Below, one piece after another: positions 35,177 to 44,263 of a stretch of 64,000 bases of DNA. Below the pieces are notes generated by a model. That model was not told where the DNA came from, did no database searches, and saw only the letters and a program-made list of their open reading frames with translations. The stretch comes from Nocardioides flavescens (GTDB lineage: Bacteria > Actinomycetota > Actinomycetes > Propionibacteriales > Nocardioidaceae): NCBI RefSeq assembly GCF_009823805.1, contig NZ_WUEK01000009.1, positions 161,831 to 225,830 on the forward strand, in the 5' to 3' direction. Numbering within the stretch: position 1 is the stretch's first letter; each line of letters starts with the position of its first letter. A program made the translations under genes and the position numbers.

Positions 35177-35791
35177 CTAGTAGCCGTGGGCGAGCCCCCA
35201 GGCGACGGCCTGGGCGCGCCGGGTGACCCCGATCTTCTGGTAGATCTGACGGACGTAGGTCTTGACCGAGTTGACGCTGACGTAGAGCTGGGCGGCGATC
35301 TCGAGGTTGCTGAGGCCACGGCAGATGAGGTCGAGCACCTCGGCCTCGCGGGCGCTGAGCTCGGCGCCACCTGTGCCTCCGCCGCCGGCGACCGGGAGTC
35401 GTGAGACCTCCGGCGCCACGGTCTCGCCGCGGGTGACGGCCGCGACGGCGGCCGCCAGGTCGGCGGAGCCGGCGGCCTTCGAGACGTAGCCCCGGGCCCC
35501 GGCGGCCAGGGCCCGGCGCACCGTCGACGGCGACGTGGTCCAGCTGAGCACCAAGACGGGTGCGTCGCTGACGGCGACGACCGCACCGAGGTAGTCCTCG
35601 AGGCTCTGCGGGCGTCCCACCGGGTCGCACACGACGACGTCGAGGCGGTGGGCGCCGTCGTCGTCGGGGGAGAGCGGTCGCACCTCCGCCGGGGAGCCGT
35701 CGCGAGCCAGCATCCCCCCGATGCCCGAGACGATCAGCTCGGGCTCGTCGTAGACGCCCACCGTCAGGCGGGCCGGCGCACCACTGTTCAT
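35177..35791 (-). CDS. LuxR/NarL-family response regulator
   Basis: A 204-residue two-domain regulator. The receiver domain has the likely phosphoacceptor Asp in VVVCDPVG and the conserved Lys in YVSKAAG, but the usual N-terminal acidic pair is altered (VYDEPEL). The C-terminal LuxR helix-turn-helix is LSAREAEVLDLICRGLSNLEIA. No histidine kinase is next to it, so it is an orphan or is controlled otherwise. ATG 35791 is the first start. Confidence 0.85.
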   Translation of the reverse strand: MNSGAPARLTVGVYDEPELIVSGIGGMLARDGSPAEVRPLSPDDDGAHRLDVVVCDPVGRPQSLEDYLGAVVAVSDAPVLVLSWTTSPSTVRRALAAGARGYVSKAAGSADLAAAVAAVTRGETVAPEVSRLPVAGGGGTGGAELSAREAEVLDLICRGLSNLEIAAQLYVSVNSVKTYVRQIYQKIGVTRRAQAVAWGLAHGY

Positions 35792-35860
35792 GATGACCCG
35801 AATCTAGGCCGAAGTGACCGTGCGCACCTGACGAGATCCCTCACCCCCACGGGTGAAAGT

Positions 35861-37366
35861 TCAGCTCGCACCGGAGATGAGGAAGCCGTCGTCGGTCTGC
35901 TCGAGCTGCAGCACCACGTCCTCGCTCTGACGTCGGCCGTCGACCTCGTAGGTGTAGGTGTAGCTGACCGTCAGTGCCTCCGGGTCCGCCGAGATCGTCT
36001 CGATCTGCGGATCGCTGACGTTGCCCCAGAAGCTGTTGTAGCCGCGGAAGCCCTTGCTCCTCTCCTGGTAGGCCGTCGTCAGCTGCGCGAACCCGGCCCG
36101 CGGGTCGCTGGCGGCGGTCTGCACGTAGTCGCGGGCGAAGCTCTCCATCGCGTCCGCGTCGGGTGCGGCGTCCTGGCTCGCGTCCTGCGACGGCGACTGC
36201 GACCCGGCCGAGGCCGACGAGCCCGGGTCGGCGACGGTGTCCCCGCCGTCATCGTCTCCGCGCAGGCCGATCAGGAGCGCGCCGAGCGTCAGCACCGCGA
36301 GCACGACCGCGGCGCCGAGGACCAGCAGGAGCGTGCGGCGCCGGTCGCGTCCGGAGCCGGTGTCGCGCCGGGCCCCGCCCGGCCCCGGCGGGGCCGCGGG
36401 TGGGGCCGGCGGGACGGTCGGCGTCGCCGCGGTCGCGCTCAGCAGCTGGGTGGCCCCGGCCGAGGCGGCCGGCGGAGGCGGCGGCACCGGACGCGCCGCG
36501 CGGCGAGGGCGGCGCACGACGCGGGTGCCGGTCGCGGCCGAGGCCGCCGGACCCGCCTCGAGGAACTCCTGCACCTGAGCCATCGACCAGCGCTGCGACA
36601 GGTCGCGCTCCATGGTCCCCTCGATGGCGGGCGCGAGCCACCCGGCGTGCTCGGGGTACGGCGGCTGCTCGTGGACGATCCGGTAGAGCACGCCGAGCAG
36701 GTTGCCGTCGGCGTCTCCCTCCACGCCGTACGGCGTGCGCCCCTCGACGGCGTGGAAGAGGCTCGCGCCCCACGACCAGACGTCGCTGGCGGGGGTGGCG
36801 ACCTGGCCCGAGGCGACCTCGGGGGAGAGGTACGCCGGGGAGCCGGTGACGAGCCCCGTCTGCGTCAACGAGGGGTCGGTGGCGGCGCGGGCGATGCCGA
36901 AGTCGGAGAGCTTCACCTGCCCGGTCGCGGTGACGAGGATGTTGGACGGCTTGACGTCGCGGTGCACGATCCCGGCGCCGTGGGCGGCCGCGAGGGCCGC
37001 GGCCGTCTGCGCCATGACGGGGGCCGCCTCGTCGGGCTCCAGCCGGCCCCGGGCGCGGATCGTCTCGGCGAGGTCCGTGCCGTCGACGTACTCCATGACG
37101 AGCCACTGCTGGCCGTGGTCGAGATCGCCCGCGCCGGGCTCCTCGCGCACCAGGTCGAAGACGGCGACGACGTTGGCGTGGCTCAGCTTCGCAGCGAGCC
37201 GGGCCTCACGCTCGGCGCGCAGGGCGTCGGCGCTGAGCCCCCCAGGGGCCATCCCGATCTTCTTCAGCGCGACGGTGCGCCCGAGCACCGTGTCGCGACC
37301 GCGCCACACGGCGCCCATGCCGCCGCGGCCGATCTCCGCCTCGCGCTCGTACCTGCCTGCGATCAC
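35861..37366 (-). CDS. transmembrane Ser/Thr protein kinase (PknB-like)
   Basis: A 501-residue Hanks-type kinase. Glycine loop GRGGMGAVW, ATP Lys in VALKKI, catalytic HRDVKPSN, DFG in SDFGIA and SPE motif are present, so it should be active. A Pro/Ala-rich juxtamembrane stretch leads to one membrane helix (about 345-370, LLLVLGAAVVLAVLTLG) and a roughly 125-residue extracellular domain without PASTA repeats. ATG 37366 gives MIAGRYE. The PP2C phosphatase at 41.1 kb could oppose it. Confidence 0.9.
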   Translation of the reverse strand: MIAGRYEREAEIGRGGMGAVWRGRDTVLGRTVALKKIGMAPGGLSADALRAEREARLAAKLSHANVVAVFDLVREEPGAGDLDHGQQWLVMEYVDGTDLAETIRARGRLEPDEAAPVMAQTAAALAAAHGAGIVHRDVKPSNILVTATGQVKLSDFGIARAATDPSLTQTGLVTGSPAYLSPEVASGQVATPASDVWSWGASLFHAVEGRTPYGVEGDADGNLLGVLYRIVHEQPPYPEHAGWLAPAIEGTMERDLSQRWSMAQVQEFLEAGPAASAATGTRVVRRPRRAARPVPPPPPAASAGATQLLSATAATPTVPPAPPAAPPGPGGARRDTGSGRDRRRTLLLVLGAAVVLAVLTLGALLIGLRGDDDGGDTVADPGSSASAGSQSPSQDASQDAAPDADAMESFARDYVQTAASDPRAGFAQLTTAYQERSKGFRGYNSFWGNVSDPQIETISADPEALTVSYTYTYEVDGRRQSEDVVLQLEQTDDGFLISGAS

Positions 37367-37393
37367 CCGTCACCTCTCGTTCCTGCCCAAGGT

Positions 37394-37557
37394 TAGGACG
37401 TGTAGACCAACTCCTCGCGGTCGCCCGCGCGGCGTCGCATCGGACCTGGACGGCGTTGTCGTCGCCCGCCGTGACTCCGCCACGGCGGGCTCCTCCGCCT
37501 TGCCAGCTCCGCGCGACCCCACGCCTGCTCCCACGCGGAGCTGGTCGACACGTCCTA
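37394..37557. repeat. 164-bp hairpin-ended repeat element, copy B
   Basis: Inverted copy of the element at 13237-13398. The terminal arms (37394-37414 and 37537-37557) pair in 19 of 21 positions, but their sequence differs from the arms of copy A after the shared AGGRCGTGT. The roughly 115-bp core matches copy A's reverse complement with only one or two changes, and retains the internal 10-bp hairpin. It fills most of the gap between the kinase and tyrS. Confidence 0.85.
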
Positions 37558-37605
37558 GGAGTACCCCCGCAGCCGAGAACGGACCGGTCGGGGAGGATGG
37601 GAGCC

Positions 37606-38898
37606 GTGAGCACCGACCCGACGATCGACCCGGTGATCGACACCGGCCTGGTGGACGACCTCGAGTGGCGCGGCCTGATCGCGCACTCGACCGACCGCGA
37701 CGCGCTGCGCGAGGCGCTCTCGGCGGGCAGTGTCCGGTTCTACGTCGGCTTCGACCCGACCGCCCCCAGCCTCCACATGGGCAACCTGGTGCAGATCCTC
37801 ACCGCGCGGCGCCTGCAGCAGGCCGGCCACACACCGTTCGCGCTGGTCGGCGGGGCCACCGGCATGATCGGTGACCCCAAGGAGAGCGGCGAGCGCGTCC
37901 TCAACTCCGCCGAGACGGTGCGCGAGTGGGTGCAGCGGGTGCGCGGCCAGATCGAGCCGTTCCTCTCTTTCGAGGGCCCCAACGCCGCCACGATGGTCAA
38001 CAACCTCGACTGGACCCAGCCCATGTCGACCATCGACTTCCTGCGCGACATCGGCAAGCACTTCCCGGTCAACCGGATGCTGGCCCGTGACGTCGTGCGC
38101 ACCCGGCTCGAGGCGGGCATCAGCTACACCGAGTTCTCCTACGTCCTGCTGCAGTCGATGGACTTCCTCAACCTCTTCCGCGACCACGGCGTGACGCTGC
38201 AGTTCGGCGGCTCCGACCAGTGGGGCAACCTCACCGGCGGCGTCGAGCTCATCCGCCGCGCCGAGGGCGGGCACGCGCACGCTTTCGCGACTCCGCTGGT
38301 GACCAAGGCCGACGGCACGAAGTACGGCAAGACCGAGGGCGGGGCGCTGTGGCTCGACCCCGAGATGATGTCGCCCTACGGCTTCTACCAGTTCTGGCTC
38401 AACGCCGAGGACGAGAAGGTCGGCGAGCTGCTGCGGATCTTCACCTTCCTGCCCCGCGCCGAGATCGAGGCGCTCGAGGCCGAGCACGCCGAGGCGCCGT
38501 TCCGTCGTACGGCGCAGCGCCGGCTGGCCGAGGAGGTCACCACCCTCGTGCACGGCGCCGAGGAGACCGCCCGCATCCAGGCGGCCTCGGCCGCGCTGTT
38601 CGGCGGGGGTGAGCTGCGCGACGCCGGGGCGGCCACGCTGCGGGCCGCGCTCGAGACGGCCCGGCCCCTCCTGCGCGTCGAGACGCTGCCCGGCATCGTC
38701 GACCTGCTGGTGGAGTCCGGTCTGTGCGCGTCGAAGGGCGAGGCCCGGCGCGCGGTCGCCGAGGGCGGAGCCTACGTCAACAACGTGCGCGTCGAGGACG
38801 TCGAGCACGTGCCGTCGTCCGACGACCTCGTCGACGGCCGGCTGCTCGTGCTGCGTCGCGGCAAGAAGAACTTCGCCGGGGTCGAGCTCGTCTCGTGA
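37606..38898 (+). CDS. tyrS: tyrosyl-tRNA synthetase
   Basis: A 430-residue class I synthetase: the HIGH-type motif is HMGN in PSLHMGNLVQ, the KMSKS-type loop is KYGKTEGGALW, and the C-terminal S4 RNA-binding domain begins at VESGLCASKGEARRAV. It charges tRNA-Tyr in the cytoplasm. I chose GTG 37606 (nine bases downstream of ATG 37597) because GGGAGG at 37591-37596 is correctly spaced for it. The 3' end overlaps the next gene by 4 bases. Confidence 0.95.
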   Translation: MSTDPTIDPVIDTGLVDDLEWRGLIAHSTDRDALREALSAGSVRFYVGFDPTAPSLHMGNLVQILTARRLQQAGHTPFALVGGATGMIGDPKESGERVLNSAETVREWVQRVRGQIEPFLSFEGPNAATMVNNLDWTQPMSTIDFLRDIGKHFPVNRMLARDVVRTRLEAGISYTEFSYVLLQSMDFLNLFRDHGVTLQFGGSDQWGNLTGGVELIRRAEGGHAHAFATPLVTKADGTKYGKTEGGALWLDPEMMSPYGFYQFWLNAEDEKVGELLRIFTFLPRAEIEALEAEHAEAPFRRTAQRRLAEEVTTLVHGAEETARIQAASAALFGGGELRDAGAATLRAALETARPLLRVETLPGIVDLLVESGLCASKGEARRAVAEGGAYVNNVRVEDVEHVPSSDDLVDGRLLVLRRGKKNFAGVELVS

Positions 38899-39932
38899 GC
38901 CCGTGGCTGGCGGGGCTGGAGGCGCGGGCGCGCGAGGTGCTCGCGCCGCACGTCGTCGACTACGTCGCCACCGGCGCGGGGGAGCAGCTCACCCGCGACG
39001 AGGCCCACGACGCCTGGACGCGCGTGCGGTTCGCGCCCCACGTGCTGCGTGAGGTCACCTCGGTCGACCTCACCACGACCCTGCTCGGCCGCGAGCTCAC
39101 CGTCCCCTGGGGCGTGGCGCCGACCAGTGGGCAGCGGGAGGTGCACGCCGACGGCGAGCCCGCTGTGCTGCGGGCCGGCGCCGCGGCCGGCGCGCTCACC
39201 GTCGTCTCCAGCAACGCCGGCACCCGCTTCGAGGACCTGCCCGAGGCGCCCTGGTGGCTGCAGGTCTACCTCCCCGCAGACCGCACCCTCGCCCAGCCGC
39301 TCATCGAGCGCGCCGTCGCCGCCGGAGCCTCGGCGCTGGTGCTGACCGTCGACACCCCGGTCGTCTCGCGCAAGCCGGCCGGCGCGTCCGAGGCGTCGTT
39401 CTGGGACCTCGTCGACCCGGCCCGGGTGCGTGTCAACTTCGACGAGGGGTACGCCGAGCGTCCGGGCTCCGAGAAGGCGACCGACCTCGGCCCCCACGAC
39501 ATCGGCTGGCTCGCCGGGGTGAGCGGGCTCCCGGTGGCGGTCAAGGGTGTGCTGCGACCCGACGACGCCCGCCGCTGCGTCGACGCGGGCGCCGCCGCGG
39601 TCTGGGTCTCCAACCACGGCGGCCGCCAGCTCGACCGGGTGCTGCCGACCGCGACGGCCCTCCCCGCCGTGGTCGAGGCCGTCGGTGCGGACGCGCAGGT
39701 CTACGTCGACGGCGGCATCCGCTCCGGCACCGACGTCCTCGCCGCCCTGTCGCTCGGCGCGGACGCGGTGTTCCTCGGTCGCTCGCCGGTCTGGGCGCTC
39801 GTCGAGGGGGAGGGCGGGGTCGCGCGGCTGCACGACGAGCTGCGCCGAGACCTCGTCGAGGCCCTGCGCCTGGCCGGGTGTCGCACGCCACGTGAGGCGC
39901 GAGGAGTCGCGGCGCTCCCGCCCGCTCCGTAG
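38895..39932 (+). CDS. FMN-dependent alpha-hydroxy acid oxidase/dehydrogenase
   Basis: A 345-residue member of the lactate dehydrogenase/glycolate oxidase flavoprotein family, on the short side. The active-site His and FMN-binding regions are [24 protein letters not shown] and LGRSPVWAL; TVDTPVVSRK is the lysine-bearing strand. It oxidises a 2-hydroxy acid such as L-lactate; the substrate is not certain. GTG 38895 overlaps the tyrS stop (GTGA). Confidence 0.82.
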   Translation: MSPWLAGLEARAREVLAPHVVDYVATGAGEQLTRDEAHDAWTRVRFAPHVLREVTSVDLTTTLLGRELTVPWGVAPTSGQREVHADGEPAVLRAGAAAGALTVVSSNAGTRFEDLPEAPWWLQVYLPADRTLAQPLIERAVAAGASALVLTVDTPVVSRKPAGASEASFWDLVDPARVRVNFDEGYAERPGSEKATDLGPHDIGWLAGVSGLPVAVKGVLRPDDARRCVDAGAAAVWVSNHGGRQLDRVLPTATALPAVVEAVGADAQVYVDGGIRSGTDVLAALSLGADAVFLGRSPVWALVEGEGGVARLHDELRRDLVEALRLAGCRTPREARGVAALPPAP

Positions 39933-39943
39933 GCTTGACCCTC

Positions 39944-41017
39944 GTGCCCGAGAACCGTCGCCCCTCCCGTCCCTCCGGCCCGAAGTCGGGTGCCCCGCGT
40001 GGGGCCCGCGGAGCATCCCAGGGCGGCAAGCCGGCGGGCAAGCAGGGCGGCAAGCCGGGCGGTCGGTCCGGCGGCCAGGGCGGCCAGGGCGGCCAGGGCG
40101 GCCAGGGCGGCAAGCCCTCGTGGCGTGACGGCAAGCCCGCCGGGCGCGACGAGAAGCCGGCCGGTCGCGGCGGCAAGCCCGCCGGTCAGGGCGGCAAGCC
40201 CCGCTCCGACTCCCGGTCCGACTCCCGCTCCGACGACCGTCGCGGCGGCCCCTCGCGCGGGCCGCAGCGCGGTGGCCCCCGCGGCCCTCGTCGCGAGGAG
40301 AAGCCAGCCCGCACCGCCGACCAGGCGGCCTACGACGGGCCCGACCTGCCCGAGGACGTGACCGGCGCCGAGCTCGACCGCTCGGTCGCCGCCCAGCTCA
40401 AGGGACTGCCGGAGAAGCTCGCTGCGCGCGTCGCCAAGCACCTCGCCGCCGCCGGGCTGTTCATCGACACCGATCCCGAGCTCGCCTACCGCCACGCCCT
40501 GGCCGCCCGCGCCCGCGCCCCCCGCCTCGCGGTGGTCCGCGAGGCCGCCGGCGAGGCGGCGTACGCCGCGGGTCACTACGCCGAGGCGCTCGCCGACCTG
40601 CGTGCGGCCAAGCGGATGAACGGCGCCACGGCGTACCTGCCGATCATGGCCGACTGCCACCGCGCCCTGGGCCAGCCCGACCAGGCGGTCAAGCTCGCCA
40701 AGAGCCCGTCGGTCGCCAACTTCCCCTCGGCCGCGAAGGCGGAGATGACGATCGTCGAGGCCGGTGCGCGCCGCGACATGGGCCAGCTCGACGCCGCGCT
40801 GCGCACCCTTGAGCTCGCCCCGCTCACCTCGAAGTCGCGTGAGCCTTGGGTGGTGCGGCTGCGCTACGCCTACGCCGACACCCTCGCCGAGGCCGGCCGC
40901 ACGGCCGAGGCGCTCACGTGGTTCCACCGCACCGACGCGATCGACGCCGACGAGATCACCGACGCGACCGCGCGCGCGGGCGCCCTCGAGAAGCAGCTCG
41001 AGCAGTCGGAGGACTGA
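39944..41017 (+). CDS. TPR-like protein with disordered Gly/Lys/Arg-rich N-terminus
   Basis: A 357-residue protein. Residues 1-125 are low-complexity and strongly basic (GGKPAGK and RSDSRSD patterns, four exact GQG triplets at 40073-40108), suggesting disorder and nucleic-acid contact. Residues 140-357 are all alpha-helical with TPR-like helix pairs (YAAGHYAEALADLRAAKRM, AYADTLAEAGRTAEALTWF). Actinobacterial proteins of this type are known but uncharacterised. GTG 39944 is preferred to TTG 39935. It follows the oxidase gene by 11 bp. Confidence 0.72.
   Translation: MPENRRPSRPSGPKSGAPRGARGASQGGKPAGKQGGKPGGRSGGQGGQGGQGGQGGKPSWRDGKPAGRDEKPAGRGGKPAGQGGKPRSDSRSDSRSDDRRGGPSRGPQRGGPRGPRREEKPARTADQAAYDGPDLPEDVTGAELDRSVAAQLKGLPEKLAARVAKHLAAAGLFIDTDPELAYRHALAARARAPRLAVVREAAGEAAYAAGHYAEALADLRAAKRMNGATAYLPIMADCHRALGQPDQAVKLAKSPSVANFPSAAKAEMTIVEAGARRDMGQLDAALRTLELAPLTSKSREPWVVRLRYAYADTLAEAGRTAEALTWFHRTDAIDADEITDATARAGALEKQLEQSED
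40073..40108. repeat. four exact 9-bp tandem repeats in coding sequence
   Basis: GGCCAGGGC repeated four times, encoding Gly-Gln-Gly units in the disordered N-terminus of the TPR-like protein. Copy number changes would keep the frame. Confidence 0.9.
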
Positions 41018-41129
41018 CTCCTCGGCCCCGTCGGCCGCGGCTGTGAGGTCGCTCGCAGGACCTCGGCGTTGACCGGGGGCGTGAGACCGGGTTCCAATGG
41101 GAAGGATCCGGTCTCCGAAGGGGGGCGTC

Positions 41130-41942
41130 ATGCTGCGTTTCTCGGGCGCAGGAGTGAGTGATGTCGGGCGCGTGCGCCCGCACAACGAGGACTCCGCCTA
41201 CCTCGGCCCCTACGTCGCCCTCGTGGCCGACGGCGTCGGCGGTGCCGCGGCCGGCGAGATCGCCTCGGCCACGGCTGCCTACGCCGCCAGCGCGGTCGCT
41301 CTCGGCCACCCGGCCGAGCCCCCGGAGCAGGTGCTCGCCCAGGCCTACCGCGCCGCAGCGGACGGCGTGCGCCTCGGCATCCAACGCGACCTGCAGCGCC
41401 TCGGCATGGCCACGACGCTCACGGCGCTGGTCACCGACGGACGCCACGTCGCCGTCGGCCACGTCGGCGACTCGCGCGGCTACCTCTTCCGCGACGGCGT
41501 GCTGCGCCAGATCACCCGCGACCACACCTACGTCCAGCACCTCGTCGACAACGGCCAGCTCACCGAGCGTGCCCGGGCGACCCACCCGTGGCGCAACGTC
41601 GTCCTCCGCTCCGTCGACGGCGACCCCGAGGGCGGCGGCCTCGACGTCGTCCGCCTCGACGCCCGGGTCGGCGACCGCCTCCTGCTGTGCAGCGACGGCC
41701 TGACCGACCTCGTCGACGACGCGCGCATCGCCGCGGTGCTCGCCACCGAGGAGGACGAGGACGCCGCGCACACCCTCACCCGCCTCGCCCTCGGGGCCGG
41801 CGGTCGCGACAACATCACGGTGCTCGTGCTCGACCTCGTCGACGGCCCCCGGATCGTCGGCACCGGCGGCGCTCTCGGCGCCCTCGCCGACCCGCGCAAC
41901 GTGGTCGACGCGGCCCAGGTCCGGCTCCACCCCACCGCCTGA
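41130..41942 (+). CDS. PP2C-family Ser/Thr protein phosphatase
   Basis: A 270-residue soluble PP2C (PstP/PppA-like) phosphatase. Metal-site motifs are RPHNEDSAY, VADGVGGAAAGE, GHVGDSRGYL, CSDGLTDLV and GGRDNITVLVL. It removes phosphate from Ser/Thr, perhaps opposing the kinase at 35.9 kb. ATG 41130 gives MLRFSGAGVSDVGRVR, the normal N-terminus; the frame continues 11 codons upstream. There is no membrane segment. Confidence 0.88.
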   Translation: MLRFSGAGVSDVGRVRPHNEDSAYLGPYVALVADGVGGAAAGEIASATAAYAASAVALGHPAEPPEQVLAQAYRAAADGVRLGIQRDLQRLGMATTLTALVTDGRHVAVGHVGDSRGYLFRDGVLRQITRDHTYVQHLVDNGQLTERARATHPWRNVVLRSVDGDPEGGGLDVVRLDARVGDRLLLCSDGLTDLVDDARIAAVLATEEDEDAAHTLTRLALGAGGRDNITVLVLDLVDGPRIVGTGGALGALADPRNVVDAAQVRLHPTA

Positions 41943-41950
41943 CGCGTCGG

Positions 41951-42095
41951 AGAAGTCGCGCACTACCGCTCGGCGCCGTCGACCGACAGTCCGCGACGTT
42001 CGGTACGTGTACGCAAGGTCGCGCACTACCGTCCGCCGAGGGGATGGACGGTCCGCGGACGTCCGGTACGCCGGACGGAAGGTCGCGGACCACCG
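41951..42095. repeat. tandem ACTACCG-family repeats, ~63-bp period
   Basis: Three related words, AGAAGTCGCGCACTACCG (41951), CAAGGTCGCGCACTACCG (42014) and GAAGGTCGCGGACCACCG (42078), start 63 and 64 bp apart. Each spacer holds a partly complementary word (AGTCCGCGAC near 41988, GGTCCGCGGAC near 42050), so every unit can fold as a hairpin. It lies in the 300-bp gap between the PP2C and DUF3145 genes. The rest of that gap (42096-42228) shows no recognisable element apart from presumed promoter sequence. Confidence 0.75.
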
Positions 42096-42242
42096 GTCTG
42101 CGCTTCTGCTGGTGCCCACGCGCACCATGCGTCACAATGGACGCACAACCGAATGCTCGACCAGGCCCGCGTGTGCGGTCCGACGTCCGAGACGAGCCCG
42201 CTGGGGAAGGCGTAGCTCGCGCCGAGGACGAAGGAGACGCTG

Positions 42243-42779
42243 ATGCACGGACCCCGCATGATGCTCGACGCCGACGGCGCCCAGGGCACCACTCGTGGTG
42301 TGCTGTTCGTCCACTCGGCGCCCTCCGCGCTGTGCCCCCATGTCGAGTGGGCGGTCGCAGGCGTGCTCGGTGGCACCGTCAGCGCGTCCTGGATCCCGCA
42401 GCCGGCGCAGAGCGGCACCTACCGCACCGAGCTGTCGTGGACGGGCAGCACCGGCTCGGCCGCTCGGATCGCGAGCGCGCTGCGCGGCTGGGCGCACCTG
42501 CGCTTCGAGGTCACCGAGGACCCGACCGCGACCAGCGAGGGTCAGCGCTTCTCCTACACGCCCGACCTCGGTGTCTTCCACGCCGTCACCGGCCAGCACG
42601 GCGACATCATGATCCCCGAGGACCGGCTCAAGGCCGCCGTGGTCAAGGCCGCGCTGGGTGACACGACGCTGCTCGTCGAGATCGACAAGCTGCTCGGCAA
42701 GCCGTGGGACGACGAGCTCGAGACGTTCCGGCACGCCGGTGAGGGCGCGCCGGTGCGCTGGCTGCACCAGGTCGTCTGA
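42243..42779 (+). CDS. DUF3145 family protein
   Basis: A 178-residue actinobacterial conserved protein (TRGVLFVHSAPSALCPHVEWA near the N-terminus is the family hallmark). Function is unknown; it commonly lies next to the fab operon, as here, where it converges on accD. ATG 42243 has AAGGAG at 42229-42234; a slightly shorter start at Met 6 or 7 is possible. Confidence 0.82.
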   Translation: MHGPRMMLDADGAQGTTRGVLFVHSAPSALCPHVEWAVAGVLGGTVSASWIPQPAQSGTYRTELSWTGSTGSAARIASALRGWAHLRFEVTEDPTATSEGQRFSYTPDLGVFHAVTGQHGDIMIPEDRLKAAVVKAALGDTTLLVEIDKLLGKPWDDELETFRHAGEGAPVRWLHQVV

Positions 42780-42784
42780 ACCGG

Positions 42785-42806
42785 GGTCGTCTGAGGCCAG
42801 ACGACC
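42785..42806. terminator. bidirectional terminator hairpin
   Basis: GGTCGTCTG at 42785-42793 and CAGACGACC at 42798-42806 form a perfect 9-bp stem with a 4-base loop, directly between the convergent DUF3145 and accD stops. Confidence 0.72.
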
Positions 42807-42819
42807 TGGCGCGCGAGCG

Positions 42820-44256
42820 TCAGAGCGGGATGTTGCCGTGCTGGCCCTTGCGGACGCCGACCGTCTGGACGGCGTCGTCGATGGCCCGGGCCAGGGCTGA
42901 GCGGGTCTGGTCGGGGCGGATGACCTCGTCGACCACGCCGATCTCGACGGCCTTGTCGACCCCACCAGCGATCCGCTCGTGCTCGGCCGCGAGCTCGGCC
43001 TCGACCTGGGGACGGATGTCCGGGGTGACCTCGGCCAGCTTGCGGCGGTGCAGGATGCGCACGGCGGCCACGGCGCCCATGACGGCGACCTCGGCCCCGG
43101 GCCAGGCGTAGACCTTGGTGGCGCCGAGGGAGCGGGCGTTCATCGCGATGTAGGCGCCGCCGTAGGTCTTGCGGGTCACCAGCGTGATCCGCGGGACGAC
43201 GCACTCACCGAACGCGTGCAGCAGCTTGGCGCCACGGCGCACGACGCCGTCCCACTCCTGACCGACGCCGGGCAGGTAGCCGGGCACGTCGACCAGGACG
43301 ATGAGCGGGACCCCGAAGGCGTCGCACATGCGGACGAACCGGGAGGCCTTCTCGGCCGAGAGCGAGTCGAGGCAGCCGCCGAGGCGCAGCGGGTTGTTGG
43401 CCACGACGCCGACGGTGCGACCACCGAAGCGGCCGAGGGCGGTGACGATGTTGGGCGCCCACTTGGCGTGGAGCTCCTGCGCGGTGCCCTCGTCGAGGAC
43501 GGCCTCGACGAGCGGGTGCACGTCGTAGGCGCGGTTCTTGGCCTCCGGCAGCAGTCCCTCGAGGTCGCGGTCCTCGACCTCGTCGACCTTCAGGCTGCCC
43601 TGGGCCCCGAGGAGCGAGGCGACGGTCCGCGCGCGGTCGAGCGCCTCCTGCTCGGAGTCGGTGAGGATGTGCACGACGCCCGAGCGGCGCCCGTGCGGCT
43701 CGGGACCGCCGAGACGCAGCATGTCGACGTCCTCGCCGGTCACCGAGCGGACCACGTCGGGCCCGGTCACGAAGATGCGGCCCTCGGGGCCGAGGATGAC
43801 GACGTCGGTCAGCGCCGGGCCGTACGCCGCGCCGCCCGCCGCGGGGCCGAGGACCACCGAGATCTGCGGCACCTTGCCCGAGGCCTGGGTCATGGCGTGG
43901 AAGATCCGGCCGACCGCGTGCAGCGAGAGCACGCCCTCGGCGAGCCGGGCGCCGCCGGAGTGCCACAGGCCGATGATCGGAACGCCGTCGGTGACGGCGC
44001 GGTGGTAGGCGTCGACCACCACGCGGCAGCCGATGTCGCCCATCGCGCCACCCATGGTGGTGGCGTCGGAGCAGAACGCGACGACCGGTGAGCCGTCGAC
44101 CTTGCCGATCGCGGCCAGCATGCCCGAGTCGTCGTCGGGGGTGATCAGCTCGAGGGTGCCCTCGTCGAGCAGGGCGGTGAGGCGGTGGACCGGGTTGCGC
44201 GGGTCCTGCTCACGGGGGAGCTTGGCGGGCTTGGCCGGGGCGGCGGTCGTGGTCAT
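42820..44256 (-). CDS. accD: acyl-CoA carboxylase carboxyltransferase (beta) subunit, AccD-type
   Basis: A 478-residue carboxyltransferase with both crotonase-fold halves (GGARLAEGVLSLHAVGRIF and GPAAGGAAYGPALTD; VDVPGYLPGVGQEWDGVVRRGAKLL region split over 43220-43280). It makes malonyl-CoA or methylmalonyl-CoA from the biotinylated alpha subunit. It is last in the fabDHPF operon, like M. tuberculosis accD6, which favours acetyl-CoA and supply of malonyl-CoA to FabD. ATG 44256 is 7 bp after the fabF stop. Confidence 0.88.
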   Translation of the reverse strand: MTTTAAPAKPAKLPREQDPRNPVHRLTALLDEGTLELITPDDDSGMLAAIGKVDGSPVVAFCSDATTMGGAMGDIGCRVVVDAYHRAVTDGVPIIGLWHSGGARLAEGVLSLHAVGRIFHAMTQASGKVPQISVVLGPAAGGAAYGPALTDVVILGPEGRIFVTGPDVVRSVTGEDVDMLRLGGPEPHGRRSGVVHILTDSEQEALDRARTVASLLGAQGSLKVDEVEDRDLEGLLPEAKNRAYDVHPLVEAVLDEGTAQELHAKWAPNIVTALGRFGGRTVGVVANNPLRLGGCLDSLSAEKASRFVRMCDAFGVPLIVLVDVPGYLPGVGQEWDGVVRRGAKLLHAFGECVVPRITLVTRKTYGGAYIAMNARSLGATKVYAWPGAEVAVMGAVAAVRILHRRKLAEVTPDIRPQVEAELAAEHERIAGGVDKAVEIGVVDEVIRPDQTRSALARAIDDAVQTVGVRKGQHGNIPL

Positions 44257-44263
44257 CGCGGGC

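Noticed and set aside
41951..42095. CRISPR array at the 63-bp tandem repeats
   Set aside because: Only three units, the repeats are diverged, spacers are themselves repeated and there are no cas genes nearby.
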